Of a DNA stretch of 64,000 nt, positions 11,173 to 22,294 are shown piece by piece. A program made the position numbers and the translations under genes. Position 1 is the stretch's first letter. Every line of letters begins with the position of its first letter. This stretch comes from Enchytraeus crypticus (Eukaryota > Annelida > Clitellata > Enchytraeida > Enchytraeidae), in NCBI GenBank assembly GCA_905160935.1, contig CAJHZI010000813.1, positions 248,001 to 312,000 on the forward strand. The letters are read 5' to 3'. Under the pieces are notes generated by a model. The model made no database searches, was not told the DNA's origin, and was given only the letters and a program-made list of their open reading frames with translations.

Positions 11173-11629
11173 TGTTAAAAATTGCACTTTGTCTCTGAAA
11201 TATTGGATCAAATTTTAGCCAAGACATTTTCACTTAATTATAAACGTATCTAATATATAGGCCTATAGTGACAAAAAATTTAGAAATTGATGAAGCCTTC
11301 TATTTGCCCGTTGCAATCAAGGAAATATTTCAGATACAATAATAAAGCTAAATACCTATATTCTGAACATTTGTTGGTCAACTTACAATATTTTAAGAAA
11401 TGTACAGGAATAAATACCACTTCTCTCCTTTTTTCATTGTCATATTTTTACCCATGCAAAAAAAATGTGGCAGCTATTATGACTTAATAAATTTTTCAAC
11501 TTTATTCTCTAAACCATTTTAAACATGATTGTCATGACCATGATTATGAATAAATTGTTTGTTTGTGTTGTATAGATAGGCAGGCTGATTGGTCTCATAC
11601 CTTATGAGGGTATTTTGTTTCTAGGTATT

Positions 11630-12310
11630 CATGTGTGTGGGTAAGGCTTATATGTATATGTGTGCGTAGGTGTGTGTATGTGTGTGCATAAGTGTGTATA
11701 TCTATGTATGTTTTTGAATGTATGAGTATATGTATTGTAATGTAGGCCTATTTTTTTCAGATGGTTGATTTGCCTAGAATGTAGTTATATGCATACATAC
11801 ATATTTTTTGTCTGTATGTAGATTGATGTGTGTATGTACAGGTGGGTGTATTCTGTGCGTGTGTGTGGGTGTGTATGTGAATGTGATGTTGTGGGTGTGT
11901 ATGTGAATGTGATGTATGTATATGTGTATATGTGTTTGTATGAGTATATATGTATGAGTATATGTGTGTGTATAATTTGTTTCTGTGTATATATGTATGT
12001 GTGTATGTATGTATATATGTACGTACATGTATATGTGTGTATTTGTGTGCATGTGTGTGTGTGTATGTGTGTGTGTATACGTATATAGAGTGTGTATTTG
12101 TGTATGTATGTATATGTGTACACTTGTAAGTGCTCTGAGTGTGTGTTTGTAAATGTGTATGTGCATGTGTGGGCGTGAGTGTGTGCATGTGTGTGTACAT
12201 GCATGGGTGCATGTATGTGTGTGTGTGTTTGTGCATGGTTATGTACTTGTGTTTGGGTTTATGTGTGAGATGCTTGTGTGTGTGGGGTGTGTTGGTGAGT
12301 GCTTGGTTTT
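11630..12310. repeat. (TG/TATG)n-rich microsatellite
   Basis: About 680 bp dominated by TGTG, TATG and GTATGT on the plus strand. All long open frames here encode His/Thr or Cys/Val periodic peptides and are artefacts of the repeat. Confidence 0.95.
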
Positions 12311-12725
12311 TCTTGTGTTCTTCTTTTTGAAGCCTATCAGCTTGTCAAGGTTTGTATCTTTTCCTTTACGTCTCTATGTATTAAGGTATGAATTTACGTC
12401 TAAAACTGGTGTTACAAGTCTTTATGACTTCCTTAACCAGTATAATTATTGTTAAGTTAAGTTAAATTATTATAATTAAAGTTAAACAATTGCAACATTA
12501 TCCAAACCAAACCATTTCGAACTCGAATCGAACTCTTGCGAGTTGGAAAGCAACCCGAACTCGAACCGAACCCTTGTTAGAATCGAACCGAATCGAACTT
12601 TATTTTCAACGAACACTCAAATTGTCAACTGCTAACCGAACCCGAACAGAACCGAACTTTAAATTTAAACTAACCGAACCGAACCCGAACCCTAGAAATT
12701 AATAAAATTCCCATCTCTAATATGT

Positions 12726-12955
12726 GAATTTAAGGAACATTTTATAATTTTTCCTGTATTTAATTATCAATTGCGTTCAATGCATTGTTTATCAACAAAC
12801 GACTGTCAGCTGTAGCGTTGTGTAAAGTTATGACTTTTTTGGCAAATTTAAGGAACATTTTAAATTTTTTCCTGTATTTATCATTGTGTTCAATGCATTG
12901 TATCGAACCAAACGACTATCAGCTGTAGCGTCGTCACGTGAACGGTGACTTCATG
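12726..12955 (+). repeat. 118-bp tandem duplication
   Basis: AATTTAAGGAACATTTTA starts at 12727 and again at 12845. Both halves contain GTTCAATGCATTGT and ACGACT-TCAGCTGTAGCGT. A local duplication with moderate divergence, directly beside the right hAT-like terminus. Confidence 0.8.
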
Positions 12956-13064
12956 ACTTTTATGCGGGATTCTCCGATCTTTCCTAAATCGTTTTTCTTT
13001 CACCTTCATATGCATTACTACTTTCGTACTACACTTATGGAAACTTCCCCGTTTGTAGGAAGCT

Positions 13065-13779
13065 GTGGCGGATCCAGGGGGGGGGCCCAGGGGGCCCGGG
13101 CTTCCCTTAGGCCTGACGATAAAAAATTTTAAATAGTATTTTCATGGTTTCTATGGCAATTTACTTGTGTCAGTATGTTTGTAAGGGTAGTGGTTAGAGT
13201 GGGGGTAGGGTAGGAGAGGGAACTTAGTTCCACTAGGTCAAATTTTTTAAAATATGGGACTAGGGGCCCATATTTTGTACACTAGGAGCCTTGTAAATGT
13301 ATGGGGCCCCGAAAAATGTTGACAATTTCACTAGCTCAAAATTTTCGCTTTAACCACTGTATAAGAGGAAAAAAGGGTGCTAGTAAGATATGTGAACTCT
13401 GTCCCGGAGCAGTGGTGCAAGCAGCCTTGGCTAAGAAGGGCTTAAGGCCCACCCCCTACCGCTAAAATTAGGGTACTTTTGCAATTCGTTCAGATCCGCT
13501 GAGTTTCTTCGGCGGTGAAAAAATTAACCTACTCTTTTAAAAAAAATGTAGGATTTTAGGCATTCTAGGTTTTCTCTTACTTTAGTGCGGGCATGAGTGA
13601 TTTGTAGGGGGGTAGGATACACTCACTCTACTAGCCGAGCTCAGTAGTGAAAACATTTTGAGCCACCACCCCCCCAGAGCATTTTTTCTGATTGCGTCAC
13701 ATGTCCCGAAGAAGCAAAAAATGTGTACTCTCAAAAAAAATTTCAGGCCCCCCTGAAAAAATTCCTGGATCCGCTCTTG
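13065..13779. mobile_element. MULE-like MITE with 10-bp target duplication
   Basis: The left end has GCGGATCCAGGGGGG and the right end its inverse, CCTGGATCCGC. GTAGGAAGCT occurs at both 13055-13064 and 13780-13789, a 10-bp direct repeat consistent with a target site duplication of the Mutator-like class. The 715-bp interior has no transposase frame, so it is non-autonomous. A solitary left end of the same family is at 668. Confidence 0.65.
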
Positions 13780-13799
13780 GTAGGAAGCTAAAAAGGAGA

Positions 13800-14335
13800 A
13801 ACCTCGAGCAAAAACGTTAGAACCATTTTAAATTGACTGATTGTGTTAAAGAATATCGACATTAAAGAATAACAAAAACAACTCATTTATTTATTGTTGA
13901 GCATTATAGTAAGCTTTTGATGTACGCTAATGATTCGTAAATTAGATAATTTTAATTATTTCCTTGCTTATACGCCAGCAATATGTGCTTAATCATGTAA
14001 TTTTATATAAATAATAAAACATCTAATGAATTTCGTAACTATATTTCGTTAATTAGAGTTAATTAAATTTAAATAAATTATTAGATTAATACATACTAAT
14101 AAACTTAGTTACAGTTATTTATAAAGGAATTTAAAGCAGCACTGTCGTTGAGGGGAAGTGCAGGGGAGTGGCTCTCCATTTATTTTCTTCGGATTGGAGA
14201 CCCCTCCGTAATTTTTTATTTATCGTTTTCATAATTTTGCCGTTTCACTCCTTCTTAAACGTTTTTTGAATACCTTAAGTTAAGTTAGGAATAAATTATG
14301 AAACATAACGGCTGTCCTCGGATATTTAACAGGAT
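13800..14335. other. No feature recognised
   Basis: AT-rich sequence without a supported gene or a repeat partner seen in the window. Confidence 0.4.
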
Positions 14336-14475
14336 TTTTTTCTTAGGGTATGATGCCCTCCCTAGTAAACGTTAGTCGAAGCTGAGAACGGCATAGGGGC
14401 CCACCTCGTCAAAAGCGTAACATCCAGAAGATTGGTCACAAATGCAGAGGCAGGTCGAGATTAGGCATATATTTA
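14336..14475 (+). repeat. Family-A-related LINE 3' fragment
   Basis: GTTAGTCGAAGCTGAG and CCCACCTCGTC match the fragment at 62085-62160, and AGGCAGGTCGAGATTAGG matches the family-A C-terminal coding stretch (GGCAGGCCGAGATTAGG at 20960). A decayed, rearranged copy. Confidence 0.55.
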
Positions 14476-14537
14476 AGTATAAAAGAGAGCTCATCGCAAT
14501 ATAAAAAAGTCAATTGGGACCTTATGTGGCATCCTTG

Positions 14538-14640
14538 GCCCTATGGTGATGGAACGCTGATAGTCCACCGACATTCAGATGCCCTGTCGTGATTGAATAT
14601 CAGAAGCAATTGTCAGTCAGACGCCCTGTGGTGATCGAGA
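14538..14640 (+). repeat. Degenerate ~42-bp repeat
   Basis: GCCCTATGGTGATGG (14538), GCCCTGTCGTGATTG (14581) and GCCCTGTGGTGATCG (14623) are spaced 42-43 bp apart, with a further weaker GCCATGTGGTGATGG at 14858. A short decayed array of unknown origin. Confidence 0.55.
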
Positions 14641-14659
14641 AGCAGTGGCGAGTACAGTT

Positions 14660-15640
14660 ATTACTTTGTGACTTATTCACAAAGTAATAACATTTAAAAT
14701 TAAAATAAATAATAAAGTAAAATTTGTATTGTTTAGAGAGGGTCCTTTAGGGGAAGTCCTATCTTTGAGTAAAGATAGGCATTTTAGGGGTACCATTTAG
14801 GCCCTGACGGCCAGTGGTGACAGTATGACAGGTAAGAGATTCCTGTTAGGATTAGATGCCATGTGGTGATGGCCTAAAGTGTAAGGAAGCCCTGCCATAT
14901 CCAGACACCCTGAGATGACAATCTGGCAGGTTTAGTCAGGGTGTGCTTCTGCAAGGGGTAACGTGGAAGAAAAGCACATCGGTCCTTGGTTTGGATGCAA
15001 TGACCACACTAAATTTTGACTTCCCTGAAGGCTGTTAAGGCAGACTCAAGCGTGAGCCTCAAAGACTCGGAATCAACCCAAGCGGTTAAAAGTAAGGGGA
15101 GGGGAACCATGGCCTATTTTGGGTTTATCTGTGGTAAATAAGATCCTGAGGTTAAATGTTCCAGGGCTTAAATTCCTAATAATTAGTCTTGAATAATTAT
15201 ATTGGAATCTTTACCTATTCTCGATTTTGACTGAGTCCAGATAACCTTCTAATCTACTAATGAAGCCCACGACCGTTTTAAATAAAAATTAGTTTAATAT
15301 TAAAAGAAATAAAAGATGATACAGTTACACAATTTAACAAAAATTAAAACGATTTCAAAGAGCACGTGTAAGTAAGAGAAGGTCGTAGAAACTAAAATTA
15401 TACTTTGCAAGTGCCAGCTGTGTACTTTAAATAAAACAAAATAAAGCACTTTACGTAAAACACAATTACTATCAATTCTCAAATTGCTACTGCGCTCTCT
15501 AGCAGAAATTCCTACTCTATACATTACTTTCCTCACGACTACTTGCCCACTTGGATTCCTTTTAATATATTCCCTATGTCAGAATATATCGGTGGAACAC
15601 TCTTTTCAGTTTGATCATCTACAGATCACTCTCTTCACAA
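14660..15640. other. No gene recognised
   Basis: Unassigned sequence between the 42-bp repeat and the first hairpin cluster. A stronger-GC block at 14840-15130 holds no open frame with a recognisable domain. Confidence 0.35.
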
Positions 15641-15644
15641 TGAC

Positions 15645-15985
15645 TGTTACAGTGGTCACACACGGTCAGTTTTGCCATCAAACTCATCTGTTCAGATATC
15701 TGAACAGATAAATTTGATCGTGTGTGGCCGCGTCAGATTTGAAAACTGACGAGAGAATTGATGACCTAGTTTCGCCACACACGATCAAATTTAACTGATC
15801 AAACTTATCTGAACAGATATTTGTTCAGATATCTGAACAGATAAATTTGATCGTGTGTGGGCAAAAACTGATAGAAAAACTGACGAGTGTCAGATTTCAA
15901 AACTGATGGGAAAACCATCAAACTCATCTGAACAGATATCTGTTCAGATAAATTTGATCGTGTGTGGCCGTGTCAGTTTTCAGAT
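15645..15985. repeat. Hairpin-repeat cluster 1 (CCACACACGATCAAATTT family)
   Basis: Multiple palindromic units built from CAAATTTATCTGAACAGATA and its complement, bounded by CACACACGATCAAATTT. A complete unit, 15775-15860 (86 bp), starts CCACACACGATCAAATTT and ends AAATTTGATCGTGTGTGG, so it is a self-complementary foldback. Neighbouring partial units suggest repeated insertion into itself. A sister cluster is at 18765-19075. Confidence 0.8.
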
Positions 15986-16202
15986 CTGAAGACATGTCCC
16001 GCCCACAAAGACTTTTGGTGCACTTGTCAGCCTAAACTTATTTTAATTTGAGCATTCTAAATAGAAATTAATTTCTTAATTGAGTAATTCTAATAAAAGT
16101 ATTATAAATCACAAAGATGCTTTTGACATACAAAGATAAGCGTTATTGCATTAAATATCATTATTAAATTTCAATATTGATTTTAATATAAATTGAATGA
16201 CT

Positions 16203-16290
16203 AGTGGTGCAGTGATAAAGAGCTTGCCTCTAGAACGTGAGGTCGCGAGTTCGGGACTGCTTTGCGACGTGAAAAATAAAAACATCGTCG
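16203..16290 (+). repeat. tRNA-derived SINE head (candidate)
   Basis: GTGGTGCAGTGATAAAGAGC resembles a tRNA A-box region and GAGGTCGCGAGTTCGG a B box, spaced as in a tRNA. No cloverleaf closing stem was identified, so it is more likely a SINE 5' head than a functional tRNA gene. It ends 30 bp before the transposon at 16321. Confidence 0.5.
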
Positions 16291-16320
16291 TGCAAACGTT
16301 ATATACGCCAAATCGATATA

Positions 16321-17579
16321 CACTGTGAGTCTTATAAGTGACACCCCTTTTATATTTGCCATAAAATCGCAATCAGTCAACCGATCCATGTGAAATTTAC
16401 TGGGAGTGGAGAGCTAACAATTCTCTGCAATATTGCAAAATTTCTTTCAGATACATATAAAAATAAAAAAGTTATCTAAACTCGACTGCGGGTGGGGGTC
16501 AAAACAAAAATCCTAATATAGAACGCCACAGACGTAGGCTACATCATGCGCATGCAATCTCACGTTATGCGAGATGCTTTGAATTATTGATTATTTGTGG
16601 TAGCTCTGAAAAGAGCTGTTTGATTGAGCCTATGGTTAGATTATGATTTGGGTGTGGCTTATAACTTTTGTTCAAAATGACCACCATCAACTGATATGCA
16701 AGCCCGAAGACTTCAATCTCATGTGCTATCTGTCTTGTACTTCGATGAGTTCCAGGCTGTGATTCCTGACTCATAATCATCTCCTCAACAGCTGCGACAA
16801 TTTCAGGCGTTCTTCCTGTCTTGGGCCTTGCCTTTCTAGCAGATGATCCGCTTTCAGTAATGGTTCTAAGCAATCTGGCAACCCCAGACAACGACCAGTT
16901 TTTACGAGGAAATTCTTTCAGGATACGCTTGGCGCCATAGCCGTTGGCTATTCGCATTTCGTAAATCAAAATGCGATCTTCTTTGCTGAAAACCATCTTT
17001 GAAGAATGGAAATGATGGATTTGTGATTTGTATTGAATGAGTTTCAAATCGGTGAACAAGTGATGGCGGTAAATGGAGCATCGGCCTAGCCAGTCTGATA
17101 TGTCATATGGCTGATCTGATTTTTAGCCTAGCAGCTGCAGCTTTAGCGCACAGGCTAAATGCGCAGTCAGGCCTTATGCGTAACAACAGTCTGCATAGTT
17201 CTTTTGACACCCCAGGGCTATTAAAAAGGCAATAACTTCGGCAATTTTCTACAAATCTGCACATAATATGGCACGTTTTGAACAAAAATGCCTGTTTTTT
17301 AAGATAAGTATAGCATGATATGCATAAGATGTTTTCCCTGTTTTCATTATAACAATATAGAGAATGTCAGTTACTTGGCCCATAGTTGTAAATTCATCAT
17401 TGCCCCTAGCGTTCCTATATATCAATAACTTTTTTGTTCTTAAAGATATGGTAACAAAATTTTGCAGTAATAGCGAAAATTGGTTGATTCCAACAACCTG
17501 TAAATTTTATAGAAATGTGTCGACTGGTTACGATTTTATTGCAAATATAAAAGGGGTGTCACTTATAAGACTCACAGTG
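16321..17579 (-). mobile_element. Tc1/mariner-type element, internally deleted
   Basis: Both ends start CACTGTGAGTCTTATAAGTG, with inverted repeats of about 80 bp and TA on either side (16319-16320, 17580-17581). The element is 1259 bp and carries one transposase remnant on the minus strand. An element of this kind moves by cut and paste into TA dinucleotides. Confidence 0.85.
16565..17059 (-). pseudogene. Tc1/mariner transposase remnant: HTH domain fused to C-terminal scrap
   Basis: The first 115 or so residues from MVFSKEDRILIYEM form the DNA-binding region: a KNWSLSGVARLLRTI helix-turn-helix, a GRTPEIVAAVEE linker and a second helix region RSTRQIAHEIEV. After this the family would have about 200 residues of DDE catalytic core, but here the sequence jumps to nucleotides that, in another frame, read GGHFEQKL, the family's typical extreme C-terminus. 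The catalytic Asp/Glu residues are therefore absent. The copy could bind its termini at most. Related in sequence to the N-terminal domain at 61295-61798. Confidence 0.8.
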
Positions 17580-17589
17580 TATATATACG

Positions 17590-18390
17590 CGACCTTAATG
17601 TTCCATTTCCTATATAGACCCCTTCGTTTCGACCCCGAGTAGGGATATACGGGATGCTAAACGGCTTTTTTCAATTTCAATATTAAACACCTTTGCTAAA
17701 CAAATTAAAATTTTTTAAACAAAGAATAATAATTTTTTTAATAGTTAATCTCTATTGTATTTCTCAAGAATAAAAATGCCATGCGCAATTTATACTTACA
17801 ATTATACTTAATTAATTAATTAATTAAGTAATTAATTACTTAATTTATACTTACTAAATAATATTTACTTAATATATAGTGTTTCACAATCTCCCGCGAT
17901 AATGACACTTCATAAACAGGCCATTTGGCGGGATTTAGCGCACTTGGTTTAGTTGTGCGTCAATTATCAAAGTTAAGCTACATTGACCTCAGTTAGTACT
18001 TTGTGAGTGGCCACTTTGGAAGACCGAGTGTTGACAGCTTAGGAAGGAAAAATCCCAGGGTGATCGAAGGTTATTCTTAAATCCGCGCCGGCTGCAATTA
18101 ATGAGCCATCAAAAGGCAACGATAATTGATAACCATGGAGAGGAAGGAGGAAATGGGCATTAAACAAGCATCTGTGCTTCCTGACTCGGTGTGCCATTAT
18201 TTTATGTTATGTTATATATAGGCCTACATGTAAGAGACTGCCTATACGAGGATGCAGAAATATAAACTAAATAGTGACGATGATGCAGAATACTTAGTCC
18301 CTAATGATGCAGAATACCTACCATGTGGGAGTATAGACTAAAACTAGTATTATATTATACTGTTGTATTGATAGTGAAATATTGGGTGGA
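17590..18390. other. No gene recognised
   Basis: AT-rich, with an ATTAATTA/TTAATTAA-rich run at 17810-17850. No supported coding or RNA feature. Confidence 0.4.
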
Positions 18391-18392
18391 TA

Positions 18393-18460
18393 TGGGGTAA
18401 CGGTTAGAGTGTTTGCCTCGCATGCAATTGACCTGGATTCAAACGCGTAATACACTGAAA
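18393..18460 (+). repeat. tRNA-like SINE head (candidate)
   Basis: GGGGTAACGGTTAGAGTGTT resembles an A-box region and CCTGGATTCAAACGC a B box. Spacing fits a tRNA-derived promoter. No convincing acceptor stem, so a SINE or tRNA pseudogene is the better reading. Confidence 0.45.
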
Positions 18461-18764
18461 AAACACAGACTAAATGTGATCTACATGAATGGTGAAATTA
18501 AATAAGACTAATGATAATAGTTGAACTTGTGCATACAAAAGAGGCAGGCTTATAATTTTAAATTGAGATTAAAAAATAAAATAATAAAAATGAACCTTTT
18601 AAATCATTAAATAATACTTCCATCATTTGGACAGCCACCATCAATCAGGGGATGGGTAGCTCTCAAATTAGTAGTTTAAATAGCTCAAAAATATATTGAT
18701 TGTAGTAATTACAACACCAGTCACGTGCGCTGCAGTCTGGATATGATTGACAGCTAATTAGCAT

Positions 18765-19075
18765 AACTGATCAGATATCTGAACAGTTAAATTTGACCGT
18801 GTGTGGGTGATCATCAGTTTTATCTGCAGATAAATTTGACCGTGTGTGGCCGAAATATCTGTTCAGATCTCAGATCTGAACAGATAAATTTGACCGTGTG
18901 TGGACGAATCAAATTTATCTGAACAGATATCTGATCAGATATCTGTTCAGATATCTGTCAGTTAAATTTGACCGTGTGTGGGCTCCGTCAAATTTATCTG
19001 AACAGATATCTGTATCGAATCAAATTTATCTGAACAGATATCTGTTCAGATAAATTTGATCATGTGTGGCCACTT
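18765..19075. repeat. Hairpin-repeat cluster 2
   Basis: At least five partial or whole copies of the unit from cluster 1, here mostly with ACCGTGTGTGG ends. It contains a perfect palindrome of 42 bp at 19019-19060, centred in CAGATATCTG. Units occur in both orientations and abut each other, as expected of self-inserting foldback elements. Confidence 0.8.
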
Positions 19076-19089
19076 TTAGATGAACAGTC

Positions 19090-19830
19090 TACTGATCAGT
19101 TCTACTAAATGAACTCTTCAAATTGCTCTTGAATTAGGCTACTACTGAGATTCTCCCAGTCTACTAAATCTTATTTCAACATGGCACGTTTTACGTTCTT
19201 GTTGTTGCTCTTCCATCTTGAATTCCAACCCTTTTCTTCTTCCTGTCTAGGGATGTCCTCATTGGTCGTTTGCCCTAGCTTAGGTTCGCAGTTCCTTGAA
19301 ACTCAATAATTTCAAATCTTCACCTATACTGCAGTATTATTAAATACTTTATTTGAAACATATATATCATACAACATATATTGAAATATATTGAATCAAG
19401 CGTTCACAGATGGGGTGGCCTACTTTAGGGCGGTAGTTTGCTAGCTATTATTTTCTTGTTAGTAACATCATTTCAGACAAAATATAAGTCACGACAGCTC
19501 TGTTGGCCGAGAGCACGACGGCTCTTTCGCCTGAGAATATTGTGGAAATTTTTGGGTGCCAGTGCACCCATTGAGCTGAGGTATTTTAGGGGGGGTTGCG
19601 ATTCTATGCTATTACAGCTTGAACCCTAAGTTGTACTGATAGAGTTGCATAGTTGCCTCACAGGAAAGTTTTGCCTCACTGTCATAGGACCTGTACTCCA
19701 AGAGTTGCTGGTGGAGTTTGCCTCCCACATCGATGCATTTAAATAACGGTAGGATGTACAAGGAATACTTGGGATAGGCAAAATATACAAATATGAGATT
19801 AATTTCATTAGTAGGCTAGTAGAGTAGGGC
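19090..19830. other. No gene recognised
   Basis: No domain-bearing frame or repeat partner seen. The short frame at 19438-19629 has no recognisable motif. Confidence 0.4.
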
Positions 19831-19832
19831 TA

Positions 19833-20568
19833 TCACTCAATCAATCTATCTGAATTTAATGTCCGGTTCCTCGCTTTAAGGCAATGTCAGGGACGTCTCT
19901 TGCAGAATCTATGCAGACAGGCTTCAAAGCACCATACGATGATGACTGAGTATACAGAGACCACAAGAGAAAACAAGATCGAAATAACCTAAGTTCAAAA
20001 TAGAAGGCAAGCGGTATGGCGACGGAAAGAGATGGGTTTTTAGCTTTCCTGGGAAAGTAGTCATACAGTTACAAGATCGAAGATCTTGTGGCAGAGAGTT
20101 TCATATTGTCGGATCGGGAAACCATGAAGGAGCGTTTGCCCATGGCAGATTTAATGTTTGGTACAGTGAAAAGGTTTTTACTAGAGGAGCGAAGACTACG
20201 AGAGGATTGATAGATTGATAGAAGGTCAGACAGATAGAATAATTTAGCATAATTTAAACTTTTGAAAGCCAAGGAAGCTATCTTGAATTTTATTCTTTCA
20301 GAGACTGGAAGCCAGCACAGTTTCTTAAGAAGAGAAGGAGTGTTGGATTTGAATGTTTTTACATTACAGATGACTCGAGAAGAAGATTTTTGTACGTGTT
20401 GAGACGAATTGGAGAGGTTTTCGGGAGATCATTCAACAGGGAGTTACAGTAATCGAGTTTAGAATGGACAAGTGCATTAGCTGATACAGTGGCAGAATTG
20501 ATATCAAGGGAGGGGGCTGCGAATTTGATGTAATTGTCGAGTATGGAAAAAAGGAAAGACAGACTGAT
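19833..20568 (-). mobile_element. L2-type LINE, 5'-truncated copy
   Basis: Antisense copy of the 3' 735 bp of the family at 59260-60575. On the minus strand it encodes NSATVSANALVHSKLDYCNSLLNDLPKTSP, matching NALVHTKLDYCNALLNDLPKTS of that element, and then runs through the 3' UTR to a GATTGA-type tail at 19833. Target duplications were not identified. Its 5' boundary abuts the family-A fragment at 20570. Confidence 0.85.
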
Positions 20569-20569
20569 G

Positions 20570-21097
20570 TGAGACGGAAATATGCAGTAGGATTGCACAA
20601 GCAAAAGCGGCCTTTAGTAGTAGAAAAGAACTATTAACAAAAAGTCTAAAGAAAGACACAAGGATAAAGTGAAAACTTTGGTTTGGACCATGCTATTGTA
20701 TGGATGTGAAACATGGACCTTAAGGAAGAAAGATATTAGGAAACTGGAGGCATTGAAATGGGGATTTGGAGAAGAATGGAGAGGATTAGCTGGACTCAAA
20801 AGGTTACAAATGAGGAAGTCCTGGAGAGAGTTGGCACAGATAGACAGTTGATAAATGTATTAAGAAATAGGAAGAAGAGATGGATAGGACACATTCTGAG
20901 GGGGGAAGGTCTATTGAAAGAGGTCATAGAAGGTAGATTGGAAGGAAAAAGAGGCAGGGGCAGGCCGAGATTAGGTATATTGGATGATTTAAAGACCCAC
21001 TCATATGTGGAAATGAAGAGGAAGGCGGAAGACAGAGAAGAGTGGAGGCGTTATGTACCATGGACCTGCCAGTAGGCAGTGCACTAAGAGAGAGAGA
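20570..21097 (+). mobile_element. Family-A LINE, 3' part
   Basis: Encodes the C-terminal region of the family's reverse-transcriptase polyprotein: LVWTMLLYGCETWTLRKKDI, then MERISWTQKVTNEEVLERVG, RKKRWIGHILRGEGLLKEVI and the basic GKRGRGRPRLG tail, split over two frames (20669-20851 and 20758-21075). The 3' UTR ends CAGTGCACTAAGAGAGAGAG. Upstream RT motifs are missing, so this is a 5'-truncated insertion. Confidence 0.85.
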
Positions 21098-21246
21098 CCG
21101 ATGAAGTATGTGCTTTATAGTGAGAAGTTATTGAGTTTTTGAAGGATTGTCAATAAGCCGATTGGCGCAAAATCAAGAGTGAACTAGATCAAGGGTAGAT
21201 GTAAATTAGGACGGAGCATCAAACGAGTCGGGACTAGAGAACGAGA

Positions 21247-21656
21247 AGTGTTTTTTATCAATCCATCAACGCTCTTGTAGTCTTTGATCCTCCAGTAAAA
21301 TCCTTCTCAGTGTACCAAGCATTAAATCGGCCTTGAACAGATTCCTTCTTGTTTTTTGCTCCGTCAATATTGAAATCGCTGCCGCAAGATCTTCGATTTT
21401 GTAATGGTATTGGTAATTTTCTAGGCAAGCTAAAAATCTATCCCATTCCGCCATAGGTGTAACTTTTTGACCAGCTTGCCTGGGATCATGGACTTGCACT
21501 GTTTTGATCTCGTTTTCTCTTGTGGTTTCTGTATACTCAGTCGTCCTCTTGTGGTGCTTTGACGCTTGTGTGTGTAGAGTCTGCAAGAGAAGTTCCTGAC
21601 ATTGCTTATGGCGAGGAATCGGACATTAAATTCTTATTGATTTATTGATTGATTGA
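21247..21656 (+). mobile_element. L2-type LINE 3' end, sense copy
   Basis: Parallel to 60165-60575: TTTTATCAATC, CTTCTCAGTGTACCAA, GATCTTCGATTTTGTAATGG and the CTTATGGCGAGGAA block, ending in TTATTGATTTATTGATTGATTGAT. It lies about 150 bp after the family-A 3' tail. The minus-strand frame across it is a shadow. Confidence 0.85.
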
Positions 21657-22294
21657 TAGAGATAGCGAGAAGAACTAGGGCAGATACTGGCGGTGCGTCC
21701 ACGGCATTAAGTCTATGACTATCAATACACATTAGGTAGTTGTTGTTGCCAGGAATTCTTTAGTTACTAATTCCCAATCAAAGTACTCTATTCTCGGTCG
21801 CCATTCAATCATTTTCAATCAACTAATTGTCACATCATAACTTGTTACCCGATTAAAGGGGAGTCGGCTGAAGTATGGTTAGCTTCCAAGTATCGACAAC
21901 GTCATCGACATCGAAAGTGGGAGTTATCCCCGATTCGAGCCATGACACGAGCATCGGATTCCCAAGAACTCACAGACAGGGCTGAGGCCATAGCCCTAGC
22001 ACTGGTTGGAGAAAACGGTATTTTTGCTTGCAGTAGCAACGGAAGCGGGCACACACAAGTTGGTCATTAGAGCTGAGCAATCTACTATATCAATCAATTT
22101 TTATAATATAATATAATATATATAATATAATATATAATCAATCAATATGGAGGGCCTAGATACGGTACAAATTCAACAGAAGGCCAAGGTTATGCCTTTA
22201 TCAACTTACAAAAACAAATTAAACTAGCTGAAAATATAGTTGTAGCAATTTTTATAGTTAAATTTTTAGAGTAAATACTAGGTAAAGTATTATG

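Larger units (their letters stand above)
8232..12719. mobile_element. Possible hAT-like element with TAGAGATGGGAA termini
   Basis: The left end reads TAGAGATGGGAATCGAACCG and the right end is the reverse complement TTCCCATCTCTA, a 12-bp inverted terminus. Both ends have a subterminal array of GAACCGAACCC-type repeats (8240-8400 and 12500-12690). TAGRGATGGG termini with such subterminal repeats are known in hAT-type elements. No transposase was found inside. The 8-bp flanks (ATATAAAT and ATATGTGA) match at only four positions, so these could be two separate ends rather than one 4.5-kb element. Confidence 0.4.

Noticed and set aside
11757-12330. Several overlapping 60-160-codon open frames on both strands
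   Set aside because: They translate TG/TA simple repeats into His/Thr or Cys/Val periodicities and have no domain.
14538-14640. C/D box snoRNA candidates (TGATGG ... CTGA)
   Set aside because: Boxes are degenerate, no terminal stem, and the motif is explained by a 42-bp repeat.
15645-19075. CRISPR-like regular repeats
   Set aside because: Units are palindromic, variably spaced and in both orientations, without unique spacers, in a eukaryotic genome.
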